37,942 bases of DNA from Thoreauomyces humboldtii (taxonomy: Eukaryota; Chytridiomycota; Chytridiomycetes; Spizellomycetales; Powellomycetaceae): positions 1 to 37,942 of the forward strand of contig JADGJA010000135.1 in assembly GCA_027596035.1 (NCBI GenBank), read 5' to 3'. Of the stretch, positions 10,671-21,192 are shown one piece after another; position 1 is the first letter of the stretch, and the number at the start of each line of letters is the position of its first letter. Position numbers and translations under genes: made by a program. The notes below the pieces were generated by a model. That model did not search any database and had not been told where the DNA came from. It was given only the letters and a program-made list of their open reading frames with translations.

Positions 10671-10863
10671 ATGATCGCTGGCGTATCATCTACCCAGTAT
10701 GTACATAGCGTAACGTAAACCTAGAAACCCACGTGCTCGATCGGGAAATTTTGGCTACTCTCGTTGGTTGAATGAGATTATAATGCAAGAAACAGGCAAA
10801 AGTCTATGTATGGCAGATTAGAGAGAAAGAGCGGGTGAGATAAAGGGGGAATACGAAGGTTCT

Positions 10864-12273
10864 TTACACCACCGTCCTCTTGTCCAAAACGGTCTTGACG
10901 CGACTCCTGTAGTCGTCCCAGTTGTGATACGACCCACAGACACGGCGATGGCCGTCGAAGGGAGCTCGTCCATGGAGCACGCGCCAGTTGTCGACCATCA
11001 CGGCCCGACCTGGCCGTAGCGCGATCCAGAGCTCGTTGGCAGGATCCCGGAGCAGGTCCGTCCAGACCTTGAGGGCTCGGTAGAACTCTGCGACCTGACC
11101 GGGTGCGAGACCGGTGAGGGTGGACCTGTCGTCATTGTTGAACCGGATCTGGTACAGCGATCTCGGCGACCCTTGGTCGTGGTTGAGAATGGAGAAGGGG
11201 TGAGCGGGTTCGACGAGGGTGTTTGCGTCGCCCGCGGAATGGGCCGAGAAGCGCACGGTCGACAGGGTCTCGTAGGCGCGAGGATCCGTCCGCCTCAGCT
11301 GGTCCGCGACGTGGAATCCGTCGACGTAGAGGGACTGCCCGCCGCGTCCATCGTGAGCCAGGAGGTGAAACAGTTGGAGACCGACGGGATCGGTGAAGTA
11401 GGTTCCGTCGGTGTGGGCGGGGAGACCCAGTTGGGTGTAGGCCGTGTCGCCGTGCGCGAGGTCCGACGTGAACTCCCAGAAGCGACCGTAATGGGTCTCG
11501 CGGATGAAGCTGACGCGCTCCCCGAGGGCTTGCGTCGCTTCAGGAGTGGGAGGGACGCCGTCCACAAAGGCGAGACCGTACACGTCCATGTCGTGGAGCC
11601 AGGCCGCGAGTCCGACCTCATCCCGGGCCGGATTCATCACATCAGCGTACTGCACGGTGGGGAGAGAGTCGGCAATGGATGCGTCCCAGAGACGCTTGAC
11701 GCGCTGCGGGGCAGCGTAAGGGGTGGAGGCGGCCACGGGTGGTCCGAGCTTTGGAGCGTAGGAGTTGGTCCTGAGCCAGTCGAGGGACACTAGGCTTCGA
11801 TGGGCGTCCTCGGTCTCCCACAGAATGCTGAGCTGGTCCCCTTCCACGGACATGACGGCGGGCTTGATGGACAGCGGGATGGCGGACGTGTCGACGAGTC
11901 GCTGCTTTGTCACGGGATGGAAGCAGCTCGGACACCGGCAGTGATCCCGCAGCCATATCCCGTGAAACCTCGATACGCTTCCATCCGGGAAGCGGACGGC
12001 GACGGTTCCATCGACCTCGACCCAGGCTGCAGGGGTGATCAAGGCGTCCGTGCCGATGGGTCCGGACGGATTATCATGCAAAGGAGCGACGCGCGCGGCG
12101 GCAGCGGAGCTCTGCGTGGCGAGGGTGCGCGCCTGGTTGAGGGAGAGCTTCCGTGCGCGAGTGACGGAAGCCAAGGTCGGAGAGCACGGACTCAGGCAGC
12201 GTGCATGAGCGAAGACGCGGGCCGAGCCCTGACGGTACACGGCTGTTCCGATGCGCAGCAGGCGAAACGCCAT
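10864..12273 (-). CDS. Trimethyllysine dioxygenase-type Fe(II)/2-oxoglutarate enzyme, mitochondrial
   Basis: Hydroxylates N6-trimethyllysine, the first step of carnitine biosynthesis, using Fe(II) and 2-oxoglutarate; the sister enzyme gamma-butyrobetaine hydroxylase is the main alternative. A single uninterrupted reading frame of 469 aa. The first 60 residues are Arg/Ala/Ser-rich with no acidic residues (MAFRLLRIGTAVYRQG), a good mitochondrial presequence. The N-terminal domain has the WLRDHCRCPSCFHPVTKQR segment (about 107-125; Cys/His zinc-like cluster). The catalytic domain has HTD at 287-289 and His434 (VLHGRAPF) as iron ligands and RRVCGSYHN (443-451) for 2-oxoglutarate. The wording of these segments fits fungal trimethyllysine enzymes better. 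The frame stays open further upstream to 12849, but that part has no homology and is left out. It is the only sizeable confident gene here without introns. Confidence 0.88.
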   Translation of the reverse strand: MAFRLLRIGTAVYRQGSARVFAHARCLSPCSPTLASVTRARKLSLNQARTLATQSSAAAARVAPLHDNPSGPIGTDALITPAAWVEVDGTVAVRFPDGSVSRFHGIWLRDHCRCPSCFHPVTKQRLVDTSAIPLSIKPAVMSVEGDQLSILWETEDAHRSLVSLDWLRTNSYAPKLGPPVAASTPYAAPQRVKRLWDASIADSLPTVQYADVMNPARDEVGLAAWLHDMDVYGLAFVDGVPPTPEATQALGERVSFIRETHYGRFWEFTSDLAHGDTAYTQLGLPAHTDGTYFTDPVGLQLFHLLAHDGRGGQSLYVDGFHVADQLRRTDPRAYETLSTVRFSAHSAGDANTLVEPAHPFSILNHDQGSPRSLYQIRFNNDDRSTLTGLAPGQVAEFYRALKVWTDLLRDPANELWIALRPGRAVMVDNWRVLHGRAPFDGHRRVCGSYHNWDDYRSRVKTVLDKRTVV

Positions 12274-13230
12274 GGACGAGGTGAGGTGGTTGTCTGATGA
12301 AAAGTGGTAAAAAGTTCTGAAAGCGTTTGTTTTTGGTGCGTATTGAGTGGTGAACCAGGGCAAAACGGTATTTGAAGAAACGCGAAGAAGAGATGGGAGA
12401 CGAGACAGAGAGAGACTTGTGAGGATGCGAGATGCCTGAAGAGCTTCGAGACGATCGATATGAAGGGATATTATGGCGAAGAGGACGTGCCAAGTGTCCC
12501 CGGCAGAACAGGAAGCCAAGGCAGCAAACAATTGGAAACGGCGCGCGCCTCCCTTTCTTCCGTTCCCTGGTAACGCCACCACGACTCGATCGGGTAGGCG
12601 GTAAGGCACATATGACTCATGCACGCTTGAGAGTTGAGACGCACACCGGTTAGGGTCAGGGTTGCCTCCCTGCTCGCTCCCCTCTTTTTTGGTTTGGTTT
12701 CGACGCCTCCATTCTTCCCCCTTTTCCCCTTTCCTCCAGCGAGCGGTGACGGCGGTGGGGGTCGTCGTTTCTTTTTCCTCGGGCTCCTCTCCTTTGCCCT
12801 TTCCATGCGTGCGCACTCTCGAGACACCACCATCATCATTCTCTGACATTTGCCACGCACACTCCGTATTCCTTGCCTGCCACGCACACTCCGTATTCCT
12901 TGCCTGCAGTTTGACACAACATAGCCTCCCTCCCCCTCTCTCGTTTCAAGCAAGAAAAAAGGGAACGGTAAGTCACCGTCCTCTCCTCGGCGCAACAAAG
13001 CAGTCCCCGTCTCTCTGGGGGTCTTTTGACTTACCCCTCGACGGGCAGGTCTCACCATCCACTCTTCTCCAGTCTTCTCAACCTTTTCTACTTCTACCTT
13101 TAGTTCCCTAGTCCAGTCTTAAGTTACCTGAAAGATCGATTCTTCGGTCTTGTTGCTAGCTCTCCATCGTCCCGACCAGTTTAGCTCCACAACCCTTCCA
13201 TCTCGCACTCTCCATCTCACACATACCAAC
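12274..13230. promoter_or_regulatory. Shared divergent promoter region (dioxygenase / BAR-like gene)
   Basis: About 960 bp between two divergently oriented genes. It holds a 27-bp tandem duplication (12852-12905), pyrimidine-rich tracts on the right consistent with the BAR-like gene's 5' UTR, and no convincing TATA box. Both genes must take their promoters from here. Confidence 0.55.
12852..12905. repeat. 27-bp perfect tandem duplication
   Basis: The unit begins GCCACGCACACTCCGTATTC and occurs twice without a gap or mismatch (12852-12878 and 12879-12905), inside the divergent promoter. Confidence 0.95.
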
Positions 13231-15326
13231 ATGACCAGCGAACCATCAGCAGCTGCTGCCACGGAACTCCCCCAGGAGCATGTAGAGGCCGAGCTGCAGG
13301 ACCTCGCAGTGGACGTCGGCGGCGACCAGGCACAGGTTTGGGGCGGCGACGACGGTCGGCAGGAAGAGGTTGCAACCCGCGACCATTCCGACATTCCAGC
13401 AGCGCACGGCCGCGACCAAGACATAGCGTCGGTTGCGCCCGCAGTGGAGGAGCAGGACCACGTGACGCATCTCGAATCGACAATTGCAGTGCCCCCTGTA
13501 GAGGAAGCGGTTCCATATCAAGAGGAGGTCAACGCAGAGGCGCACGTGCCTTCGGTGGCTACCGAAGGGACGACAGTTGAATCGCTTCCAGAGTCCGAGT
13601 CCGAAGATGAAGAGACCACTCTGGGCTCCCTTGCGCGACGGTACTCGGAAACCGCTGAGCAGCTCGCTGCTCAGACCCTTCCGACGACCGGCACGGCGTC
13701 GGATGCATCCGCATCTCCGCTGCCCGAGGAACCTGAAGAGGAGCCCGAGGTTCTACCGGTGCTTTCCATCGGCCTTCCTGCTCGCGTTTCCTCCCTCCAG
13801 ACCCGTCGCGAGCTCAATCGCTCCGCCAGCGCTTCCTCCATCTCCTCGACCAACCTGGTCATCTCGCCAGTGTCCCGGACTGACACCTCCGCACCAGAGC
13901 TGCGAACTACCGAGCTGCCCACCTTTGCCACTCCGACGCCCATGGCCGCCGTTCGCGTCCCCGTCGTCGGTGACCTCGGCATGGGCAACCGCCCGCCACC
14001 CGCGTTTGTATCCTCACTGGGATCAAACAGGGACTACGGCATGCCTCTGAGCGAGAACTCAAAGTCCAAGCAGTTCAACACCCGCCTTGACGTAGGTCCC
14101 TCGCATCCCAAGTAGTTGCGAGCGAGGTATCCTGACCGGACTTTGTCCCTTCTAGTACATGGTCGGCGAGTTCTTTACACGCCAAGTCGCAAAGATGGCA
14201 ACCAGCACACCCGAGAGCGTCGACAGGATAGGGAAGCTCTTTTCGCAGCGCGTGCGCGAGAAGCTTGGCCAGCAGGTGGGCAAACAGGTGCGCTCTTGAT
14301 ACGATTTAATCAGCGAACTGTCCTTTTCTGACACTATTTTCTTCATCAGTGGGCTCACGTCACACAGCAGCCCGAAGTGGACGAAGCGGCAAAGGATATC
14401 GAATCCATGCACACGTACTACGCGCAGCTCGAGAAGATGGTCGAAAAGCAGCGTTACGCACTGCAGCAGCTCAATGAGGTCGAGTCCGAGCTCTCGCTCT
14501 TCTACCAGCAGAAGGGTTACCAGGAGCACCAGGAGGAAATTGGTCGCAATCTTGTGCATCTCGGCGTTTCATACCACCAGGAAACGTAAGTCGAACCCTA
14601 TCGGAACTTCTCCGGGATCTGGTGCGGATACTTATCATTGTTTGTTGATAGCAAGGAGCGCGTGCCTGTAATCGCAGCCTTGGATGCTTACCTCGAGTTC
14701 CTCAAAACATTCAAGTCAAAAGCCATTGCTGACTCCCGCGACACCATCAAGCTGCAAAAAACTGCTCGACAAGAATTCGACTCCTATGCTTCGCGATTGG
14801 GACACCTGGAGGAGAAGAACGTCCGTGCCAACAGCACCGGACCCGTCCACACTGGCCCCGCTCAGTCGATCTCGTCTTCGTCGGGTACGGAGCGCCGCTC
14901 GTCTTTCAACCCCTTGCGAAGCAAGGCGACTGAGGAAACGGCAAGGTATCAAGAGAAGGAGCTCGACCAGACTCGGCAAAGGTTCCAGAACGCCAAGACA
15001 AAGTATCAGACGCTCAGCACACAGGTCATCGACAAGGCGGGACTTCTTGAGATGAAGAGGGAGGTGGACTTCGGAGCTTACCTCGCCCGCGTCGTTGAAT
15101 GTGAGTCGCCCGTGACGTCTCTTTGCACCTGCCTTTTGCAGTTCCTGATTGATGTCCGTTCTTTCTCTTAGCCCACGATGCCTACGGAGCGCGACACTTC
15201 GAGGCCGGCAAGGTCCGCGCCGATGGCTTCTACCTTCCGGCCGATGCTGCTACCTCCACACCATCCCCTGTGATTGACGGCGACGCTGAGCGTCAGAAGA
15301 TGGAAGAGGAGCAAGGATCCCGGTAG
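13231..15326 (+). CDS. BAR/AH-like coiled-coil protein with disordered N-terminus
   Basis: Probably a peripheral membrane-remodelling protein of the BAR/arfaptin-homology fold class; I could not assign a named subfamily. Model: exons 13231-14091, 14156-14287, 14350-14585, 14652-15100, 15172-15326 (introns 62-71 nt), 610 aa. The first 287 residues are acidic and Ser/Thr/Pro-rich with no fold signal. From about 288 to 575 the protein is long charged helices: YMVGEFFTRQVAKM, HTYYAQLEKMVEKQRYALQQ, AYLEFLKTFKSKAIADSRDT, LQKTARQEFDSYASRLGHLEE and RYQEKELDQTRQRFQNAKTKY. The FLKT...I.DSRDT...AR.EFDSYA pattern is typical of the second BAR helix. A Ser-rich loop (residues ~470-495) interrupts the helices. 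No PH or SH3 domain is seen. An in-frame upstream ATG-like start is possible but not needed. Confidence 0.75.
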
Positions 15327-16277
15327 ACCCGACTGCTACCTCAACAACTTCATTCGCTGTGCCTCGCCTCCGCTATTCAAGAACCTTTTAACCGTATCCC
15401 CCTACCCCTTTCTTATGTATAGTTTTCACCCTCGATTATTTTCAGCACCATCTAGGCTTTTCCTTTTTTTATGATTTACATTGATGCTCCCTCGACCCCC
15501 CTCCCTTTTCACCGTTACGTGGACCGTTACGTTCTTTCCTGCGAAGGGTCGCCCGCGGGCTAGAGGCAAAGTGTGCAGTACTGTGTGCGAAGGTGCATAC
15601 GTCGTACACAGCACAAGCGGTTTGTGCCATGTACCACCGTTTACGGCTTGCATTCGTGCTGCACACAAGGTCCGGCGAAGTTCCGGCTTCGCAGAATTGC
15701 GGAAAGATTTCCCAGGCTGAGCGAAGGTTTTGCCTCCTTGTGTGCCCCTTTGCCACCGGAAGATTAAATCCAATTTAGCGTTCCATTTTAGACTTTTTCC
15801 TCGAGGAGACAGCCTCCGCTTTCCGGTCCGTGTACACACAAAGTACACAAACAGGGCCACCGGCACCCCTCCCCCGAAGCTGTCCGACGCAGAGCCTTTG
15901 TCGGTCGTCGTGGGCGACAACGAAAAGAGTCAAGCGGCTCTGTAGGGGTTGTTCCTCACGGCCCGTGGCACGATACCATCCTTCCCTTGCTCCCGGCACT
16001 CGCCGTGGTGTCAGCGATGAAGATGGCCACTGCGGTCGGGATCTCCCGGTGCCTCCCCTTTCCTTCCCCTCGCGCGCGGCAAGGCTGCCCACATGGGCTC
16101 AGATAAGCGCGGATTTGCCTTCGTCCAAAAAGTCACTCTCTTTCGTTCATCCCGTGTAGGAGCGCTGGTGTGATCGAGAGTTCTGGTCTGCATCTCCCGC
16201 CGAAGGAACGCTTATACATCCCGCCTGCTGCAGCTCCTTCCCCCTTCCGCCGCGACGCTCACTCGCTCAGGATACCC
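15327..16277. other. Intergenic, 3' of BAR-like gene and promoter of class C GPCR
   Basis: About 950 bp. The left part is T-rich 3' UTR-like sequence (15377-15475); the remainder is moderately GC-rich. The open frames have no recognisable domains. The GPCR promoter should lie in the right half. Confidence 0.45.
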
Positions 16278-19200
16278 ATGCAGCCGTCCCGTGCACCCTT
16301 GGCGCTATGCTGGCATCATTTCCTTCTGTTGGCTCTTCTCCTCATCCCGCTTGCATCAGCAGTGCCTCAGAATCTCACCTACGGAATTGTCCTCAACTCT
16401 CAAGACCCCGCATCCCCTTCCTTCATTCGGGCCATTTCCCTTGCCAAAGATGCCGTCAATGCCGATCCGACCCTCAATCCATATGTATCCGTCTCCCTGA
16501 AAACTTACGACTCGATGGGAGCGCCCACCCAAGCCTTCATTGCAGGCATGCAAGCGGTTACCGAAGGCGTTTCGGGATTGATAGGCGAAGCGGACAGCGG
16601 GAACACCGAAACGCTTGCTTTGGTGTCCCAGGTCCGAGCCAACATACCGCTTTGTAGCGGAGCATCCACATCTCCAGCCTTGAGCAACAAGACCGAATTC
16701 CCCAACTTCTTCAGAACGATACCGAAGGACGACGCCCAGGCCGCGGGCTTCGTCGCGCTCCTGGCGCAAATGGGCTGGAAGCGTGTGGCGATCCTGTTCG
16801 AGGGAACGGCGTATGGGCAGGGAATCACTCAGGCGCTCGGAACCGCCAATACCGACACCGGAGCGTTCTCCATCGATGCGCAACTGTAAGTCATATTGTT
16901 TCTCTATCGGTTCGATGGGAAGCAAGTGCTGATGCTGTTCCTCGATCCAGATCGTTCAACCCCGAAGACGACGCTCAGATCACCTCACAACTCCGAGCCC
17001 TCCTTGCATCTGGTTCTCGCATCATCCTCGCGATCGGAGCCGATACCGCGAACTTTGCGAAGCTCATCAAAATGGCCGCGACGATGGGACTGGTCGGGGA
17101 CAACTACGTTTGGGTCTTGTCGGACGCCCTATTCCCAGCGCTTCAACAGCTGTCGGATTCTCCGACTACCGCCGACCCTGCCGTTGCTGCCGCCTTGAAA
17201 GGAGCGTTGGCGGTTTATCCGAGGGAGAGTTCAGGTCAGGCTGGAATCAACTTTGCGAGCACCTTCGCGACGGGGAACAGTGCGATCCCTTTGGCGCCAT
17301 ACTCCATGTTTTACTACGATTGCGTGCAAGCACTCGTCCGCGCTCAGCTTCCCCTGCTCCCCGCCTTTCCCGTTTTTAACATCGCACAGATTGCTTCGGT
17401 CACCTACCCCGGCGTGACGGGCACCCTGGCTTTTACGCCTGCGGGTGACCGCGTCGGTGACTTTCTCGTTTACAACTACAACGGTCACAGCGTTTCCGAA
17501 GTTGCCAGCATCAAAGCCCCGACCTACGTGTACAGCCCGTCCACCACCGTCGCGATCACGTTCCACTCCGGTTCATCGAGCCCGCCGCTCGACGCACCCG
17601 TCATGAAGGACAACGTGGTAGACTGGACGTCGCCCCTCGCGATCGTCGTCACGGCTGCGTTCGGGATCATGGTGGTGGTGATCCTCGTGTCGGCTGTTGG
17701 GATCTTCGCCAAGCGACAGGACGCGGGAATGAGGGCTGCGAGTCCGCTGTTCTGCGGACTTTCGCTTCTGGGAATGCTGCTGGTGTTCTTGAGCGAAGGG
17801 GTCGATGTGGGCGCCAAAACTCAGCTACATTGCATCGCGTACCCGGCCCTCTTGAGTACTGGGTTCTTCATCACCTTGGTACGTGCCGGGCTACACTCGT
17901 GTCGAACACTGCATTGAGTTGACAAGATGCCTTCTCTTATTCTCAGTGCGCCGTGTTTGTCAAGCAGTGGCGGATCTACCGAATCTTTGAAAACGTTCAC
18001 CTCATCAACCAGGGCATCAGGGATAAAAAGCTCATCACAATCTTTTCGCTGATGGTCGGAGTTCAGATCGTAAGTTGTCCGCACATAACATTACGCTATT
18101 CTTTCTGTCATTTACCTTTTTGGCGCAATAGATCCTCCTCGTCTGCATGATGATAGTGACCCCGTTGCACCCAGTTGCGACGCTGGACAAAATGACGGGA
18201 CAAACCACGTATTCTTGCGAAGCTACGAACTCATCATTGCAAGGCATCTTTGCGGCTCTCATATTTGCCTACGGTGGTGCGCTGGTCCTCGTCTGTACTT
18301 ATCTCGGTAAGTCACCAAGACCTCGACCAAGGAATAAGAGCTTGCACTCATGCCTCACACTTGACAGCCATCCGGACGCGCAACGTGTATTCCGCTTTCA
18401 ATGAAAGCAAATGGATCGGTTTGAGCGTGTACAACATCATCTTGTGTGGTTCTATCGCCATGTGAGTCCAGCTCGAACTTTCGCCTGGCCCCTTGCTGGA
18501 TCCTGCTTCGTACTTACTCTCGTATTTCTCATCAACTAGCGGCATGACCTACATCGGTGGAATTCCAGAAACTACCCGCTTCGGCGTCCGTTCGGCCGCC
18601 GTCTTCTTCGCGGCGACAGTGGTGTACTACACACTGGTGGGCCGTCTTTTCCAGGTCCTCCTCATCTCTGAGAATTCTCGATCGGAGGACCTCGGATCAG
18701 GAGCCGCGGCGGCGATGGCGGCCCAGGAAGTCAAGGCGGCCGCCTCCTACGTCCAGCTCGGAGTCGTCACACGCTCGGGTCAGGGACTCGTGGCCGTCCA
18801 GATGCGGACGGGAAGATTCCCGATGAGGCAGCAGGGGGTCGTGAACGCGCATTGGAAGACGCACATCTTGAGCGTCGCGTTGGGGGCTGGAGAAAGGACT
18901 TTGGTGTTGTTCGAAGTCAATTCTGTAAGTCCAAGTTCGGGGAACATTCAGAGTTTCGGGACCGTTTCGCTCATCTCTTATCATCAGCACGAGGCAGGCG
19001 TAGCCGTCCCTCTCACATCCGTTCGAGCTCGTGTGGTTTCATCCGACAGCAAGCCCAGCGACGGTCGAGCACGTCAATACCGCTTCGAGATCAGATACCA
19101 CACGACGTGCATGGTGGCGCAGGCGTCCACGCAGACAGAGTGTGATGAGTGGGTGTACCTTCTCAACAGCGCCGCCGGAACGGGTTCTCAGGACGACAAC

Positions 19201-19341
19201 CTCCACGGAGGGGAGTCTCCGCTGCCATACTCGCCGACACGCGCAGCACATGGCGGGTCGAGGAGGGAGAACGACTTCGGGCTGCTGCCCTATGCGGCTA
19301 GTGGAAGAAGAGGGGGATCTCATGCTCAGGGGGGGAGGTAA
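16278..19341 (+). CDS. Class C G-protein-coupled receptor with PBP1 ectodomain and C-terminal PH-like domain
   Basis: Cell-surface receptor of the metabotropic glutamate/GABA-B architecture. Model: exons 16278-16885, 16951-17878, 17947-18069, 18132-18306, 18368-18461, 18540-18924, 18988-19341 (introns 61-78 nt), 888 aa. Signal peptide at residues 1 to about 28 (LLLALLLIPLASA). A periplasmic-binding-protein type 1 (ANF-receptor) domain spans about 30-420: it opens LTYGIVLNSQD and contains GLIGEADSGNT, FFRTIPKDDAQAAGF and GWKRVAILFEGTAYGQG. Seven hydrophobic segments follow (about 430-690), with RAASPLFCGLSLLGML at TM2 and Cys in LHCIAY (TM3) and TYSCEA (loop 2), the expected disulfide pair. 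No Cys-rich linker precedes TM1, as in GABA-B receptors. The tail (about 726-838) looks like a PH domain (GVVNAHWKTHILSVALG, YRFEIRYHTTCMVAQAS, CDEWVYLLNSA). Ligand unknown; amino acids or related small molecules are plausible. Confidence 0.87.
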
Positions 19342-19872
19342 GAGCGAGACAGGAAAAGAGCGCGCTGGTACGCGTTTAGTTTAGATGCGTAATGATCGGC
19401 GTACGTGAACTTGGTTGAATTGTCTGTTACAATTACATGTTTTGTCCTTCAAAAAATGAAGAGTTTTTGTCGACTAATCATTATTTGCGAATGGGAAGGC
19501 CGCCTGGTGCTTTCGACCTGCCCCAAGGCACAAGGGCTGAGTTAAGCCCGACTACAGGGAAGGAGCTGAGATCTCTCAAGCAACAAAGGGATCGTCGTCG
19601 TGACAGGCACGGATTCCCACCCTGTCGCCCGGGGGTCGCCAGTCTTTCGAAGAGGGTGGAGTCCAACGAACGGTACGGGAAAGACCGAACAGTACCCTCT
19701 GTTCCTCCCTCACAAAGAAACTTTCGCGACGAAAGTCGCGTGCCAAGGGCGTCCACCAGTCGGAACGTATAGAGACTGAGATATGGATCATCCGATCCAC
19801 ACGGAGACATCATCCGATGTGGTGCGTCGTCCCCTTCCATTCCTTCCATGCGCTGATTTCCCCAACCCTTCC
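19342..19872. other. Intergenic between convergent GPCR and RPB11 genes
   Basis: About 530 bp holding both 3' ends. I see no gene; AT-rich sequence at 19380-19490 suits the GPCR terminator region. Confidence 0.45.
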
Positions 19873-20508
19873 TCAGTACGCGCGATCCACCGTGTAACCG
19901 TTGGACATGTCCGAGCTCTGCATTCCATGCAGAGTAAGCTCGTTCTACATAACGTAACAAGAAGAGCGTTGGTTCAGACAAGGTTGTGGAACAGATCAAC
20001 CTTTAGGGATCGGTACGATCGATCGTTACCTCGAACTTTCGCTTGATCTGGGAGATCTCCTTCTGTAGGTTGTTGATGTTGCTCTGAAGGACCTGCAGAG
20101 GGGACGTTTCTGGCGTGGTTTGGAGCTTCAGGTCTACCGAGTGATCCAGAGGATGAGACATCTTGTATCCTGCGAAAAGAACCGACTTGTCCTTCAGAAG
20201 CTCCCTGCAAAAACGAGTGTCGGAACCGTGAGCCCGCCGCAGAAAAGGGGAGGAATCGGCTCGAACTCGGCTTCGAGGCTTTACATTCTCAGGATGTTTC
20301 CCAGGGTGTGATCCTCCTTCTCGAGGTGGTATGTGGCGGCGTTTGGGATCTTTGTGTCTTTGATTTCGGTGACTCTGCGAGGTGAACGGACAAGTACATG
20401 AGCCTTCAGTGACAGCCGCAGCGTCCCTTCAACTGCTCGGATTCAAACCTACTTTTGTACACCTTCCGGAAGCAGATATATCTCATGGATTGCAGGTGCG
20501 TTTGACAT
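19873..20508 (-). CDS. RPB11: RNA polymerase II subunit RPB11
   Basis: Small subunit that pairs with RPB3 in the alpha-like heterodimer needed for RNA polymerase II assembly, in the nucleus. Model: exons 20508-20453, 20374-20285, 20204-20030, 19944-19873 (introns 78, 80 and 85 nt), 130 aa against about 115-120 in the family. In order: LPEGVQK followed by VTEIKDTKIPNAATYHLEKEDHTLGN across the first intron, whose EKEDHTLGN is the diagnostic alpha-motif; then ILRMELLKDKSVLFAGYKMSHPLDHSVDLKLQTT, and a C-terminal helix (NNLQKEISQIKRKFE). The last exon (NELTLHG...) is not strongly conserved and gives a tail slightly longer than usual, so the 3' boundary is less sure. Every exon is short, and no single long frame spans the gene. 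Confidence 0.9.
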
Positions 20509-21118
20509 TGTTACGAGGGTGTTTGGATCTTGTTAGTGGTTTGGTCTCCGTCGTGGGGGGTCGTCCTGTTGACACGGTGAGTCAATGTATGTGCTGCACA
20601 GCCACATGAGACTCCGTCGTCGTACACCTGCCATGTCACATCGTTCTGTCACATAGTGCAGTACACCAGGGGATTTCACAGTACAGAGCATTTCTCGTAA
20701 AATCCGACGTCGAAACTCTTGTGTGTAACTAGTCGCTGTCCAATGTGCAATTTGCCCTGGCATCGGCACAGGGTGACACAAACGCTGGAACTTTCACTGA
20801 AAAAGTTCCAGCGCTCGAAAGAGGTCGCCCAGAAGTTTCAGCGTCCCAACTCCTCTGCTTGGCCCCCTTAGAGGAACAACCCCCAACTCGCTGGCTAACA
20901 CACAAGAGTTGGGACAGAGTCGCTAGCCATACCATTATTTTCTGGTAACGCTGGAACTTTTTTGTCCAAAAGCCGAAAAACGTCCAAAATGGCCTACCGT
21001 GAAACACCCTACTGCCTGTACAGAACAAAAAAAAATCATGTTCTTCAAGACCCTTCGCGAAGGTACATGTATATGCAGCAGAGGCAGTATGAGACTTTCA
21101 CCTCAAGCAAAAGGTGTG
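20509..21118. other. Intergenic with hairpin-forming repeats
   Basis: About 610 bp between RPB11 and tRNA-Asn. No gene supported. It contains the hairpins at 20782-20813 and 20843-20915 listed separately. Confidence 0.5.
20782..20960. repeat. Cluster of inverted repeats (12-bp and 10-bp arms) with a third motif copy
   Basis: CGCTGGAACTTT at 20783-20794 is followed, after a 7-nt loop, by its exact complement AAAGTTCCAGCG (20802-20813). A further direct copy, CGCTGGAACTTTT, begins at 20949. Between them GTCCCAACTC (20843-20852) pairs with GAGTTGGGAC (20906-20915). It may be a degraded non-autonomous element or a structured terminator-like region. Confidence 0.75.
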
Positions 21119-21192
21119 CGCACCCGGGCAGGGTTGAACTGCCGACCTTCCGATTAACAGTCGGACGCTCTAGCCAACTGAGCCACGGGAGC
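21119..21192 (-). tRNA. tRNA-Asn (anticodon GUU), no intron
   Basis: Read on the minus strand from 21192, the sequence folds as a complete cloverleaf: D stem GCTC/GAGC, anticodon stem TCCGA/TCGGA with loop CTGTTAA (anticodon GTT), and T stem GGCAG/CTGCC with loop TTCAACC. The acceptor stem GCTCCCG/CGGGTGC pairs except position 3-70, which is U-U. The discriminator base is G. A and B boxes are both normal. Confidence 0.95.

Noticed and set aside
12646..12664. GGTTAGGGTCAGGG resembling telomere repeat
   Set aside because: A single imperfect pair of units inside a promoter; no array.
12274..12849. In-frame N-terminal extension of the dioxygenase (would make 661 aa)
   Set aside because: It is Glu/Lys/Arg-rich low complexity without homology, and the inner ATG at 12273 begins a good mitochondrial presequence.
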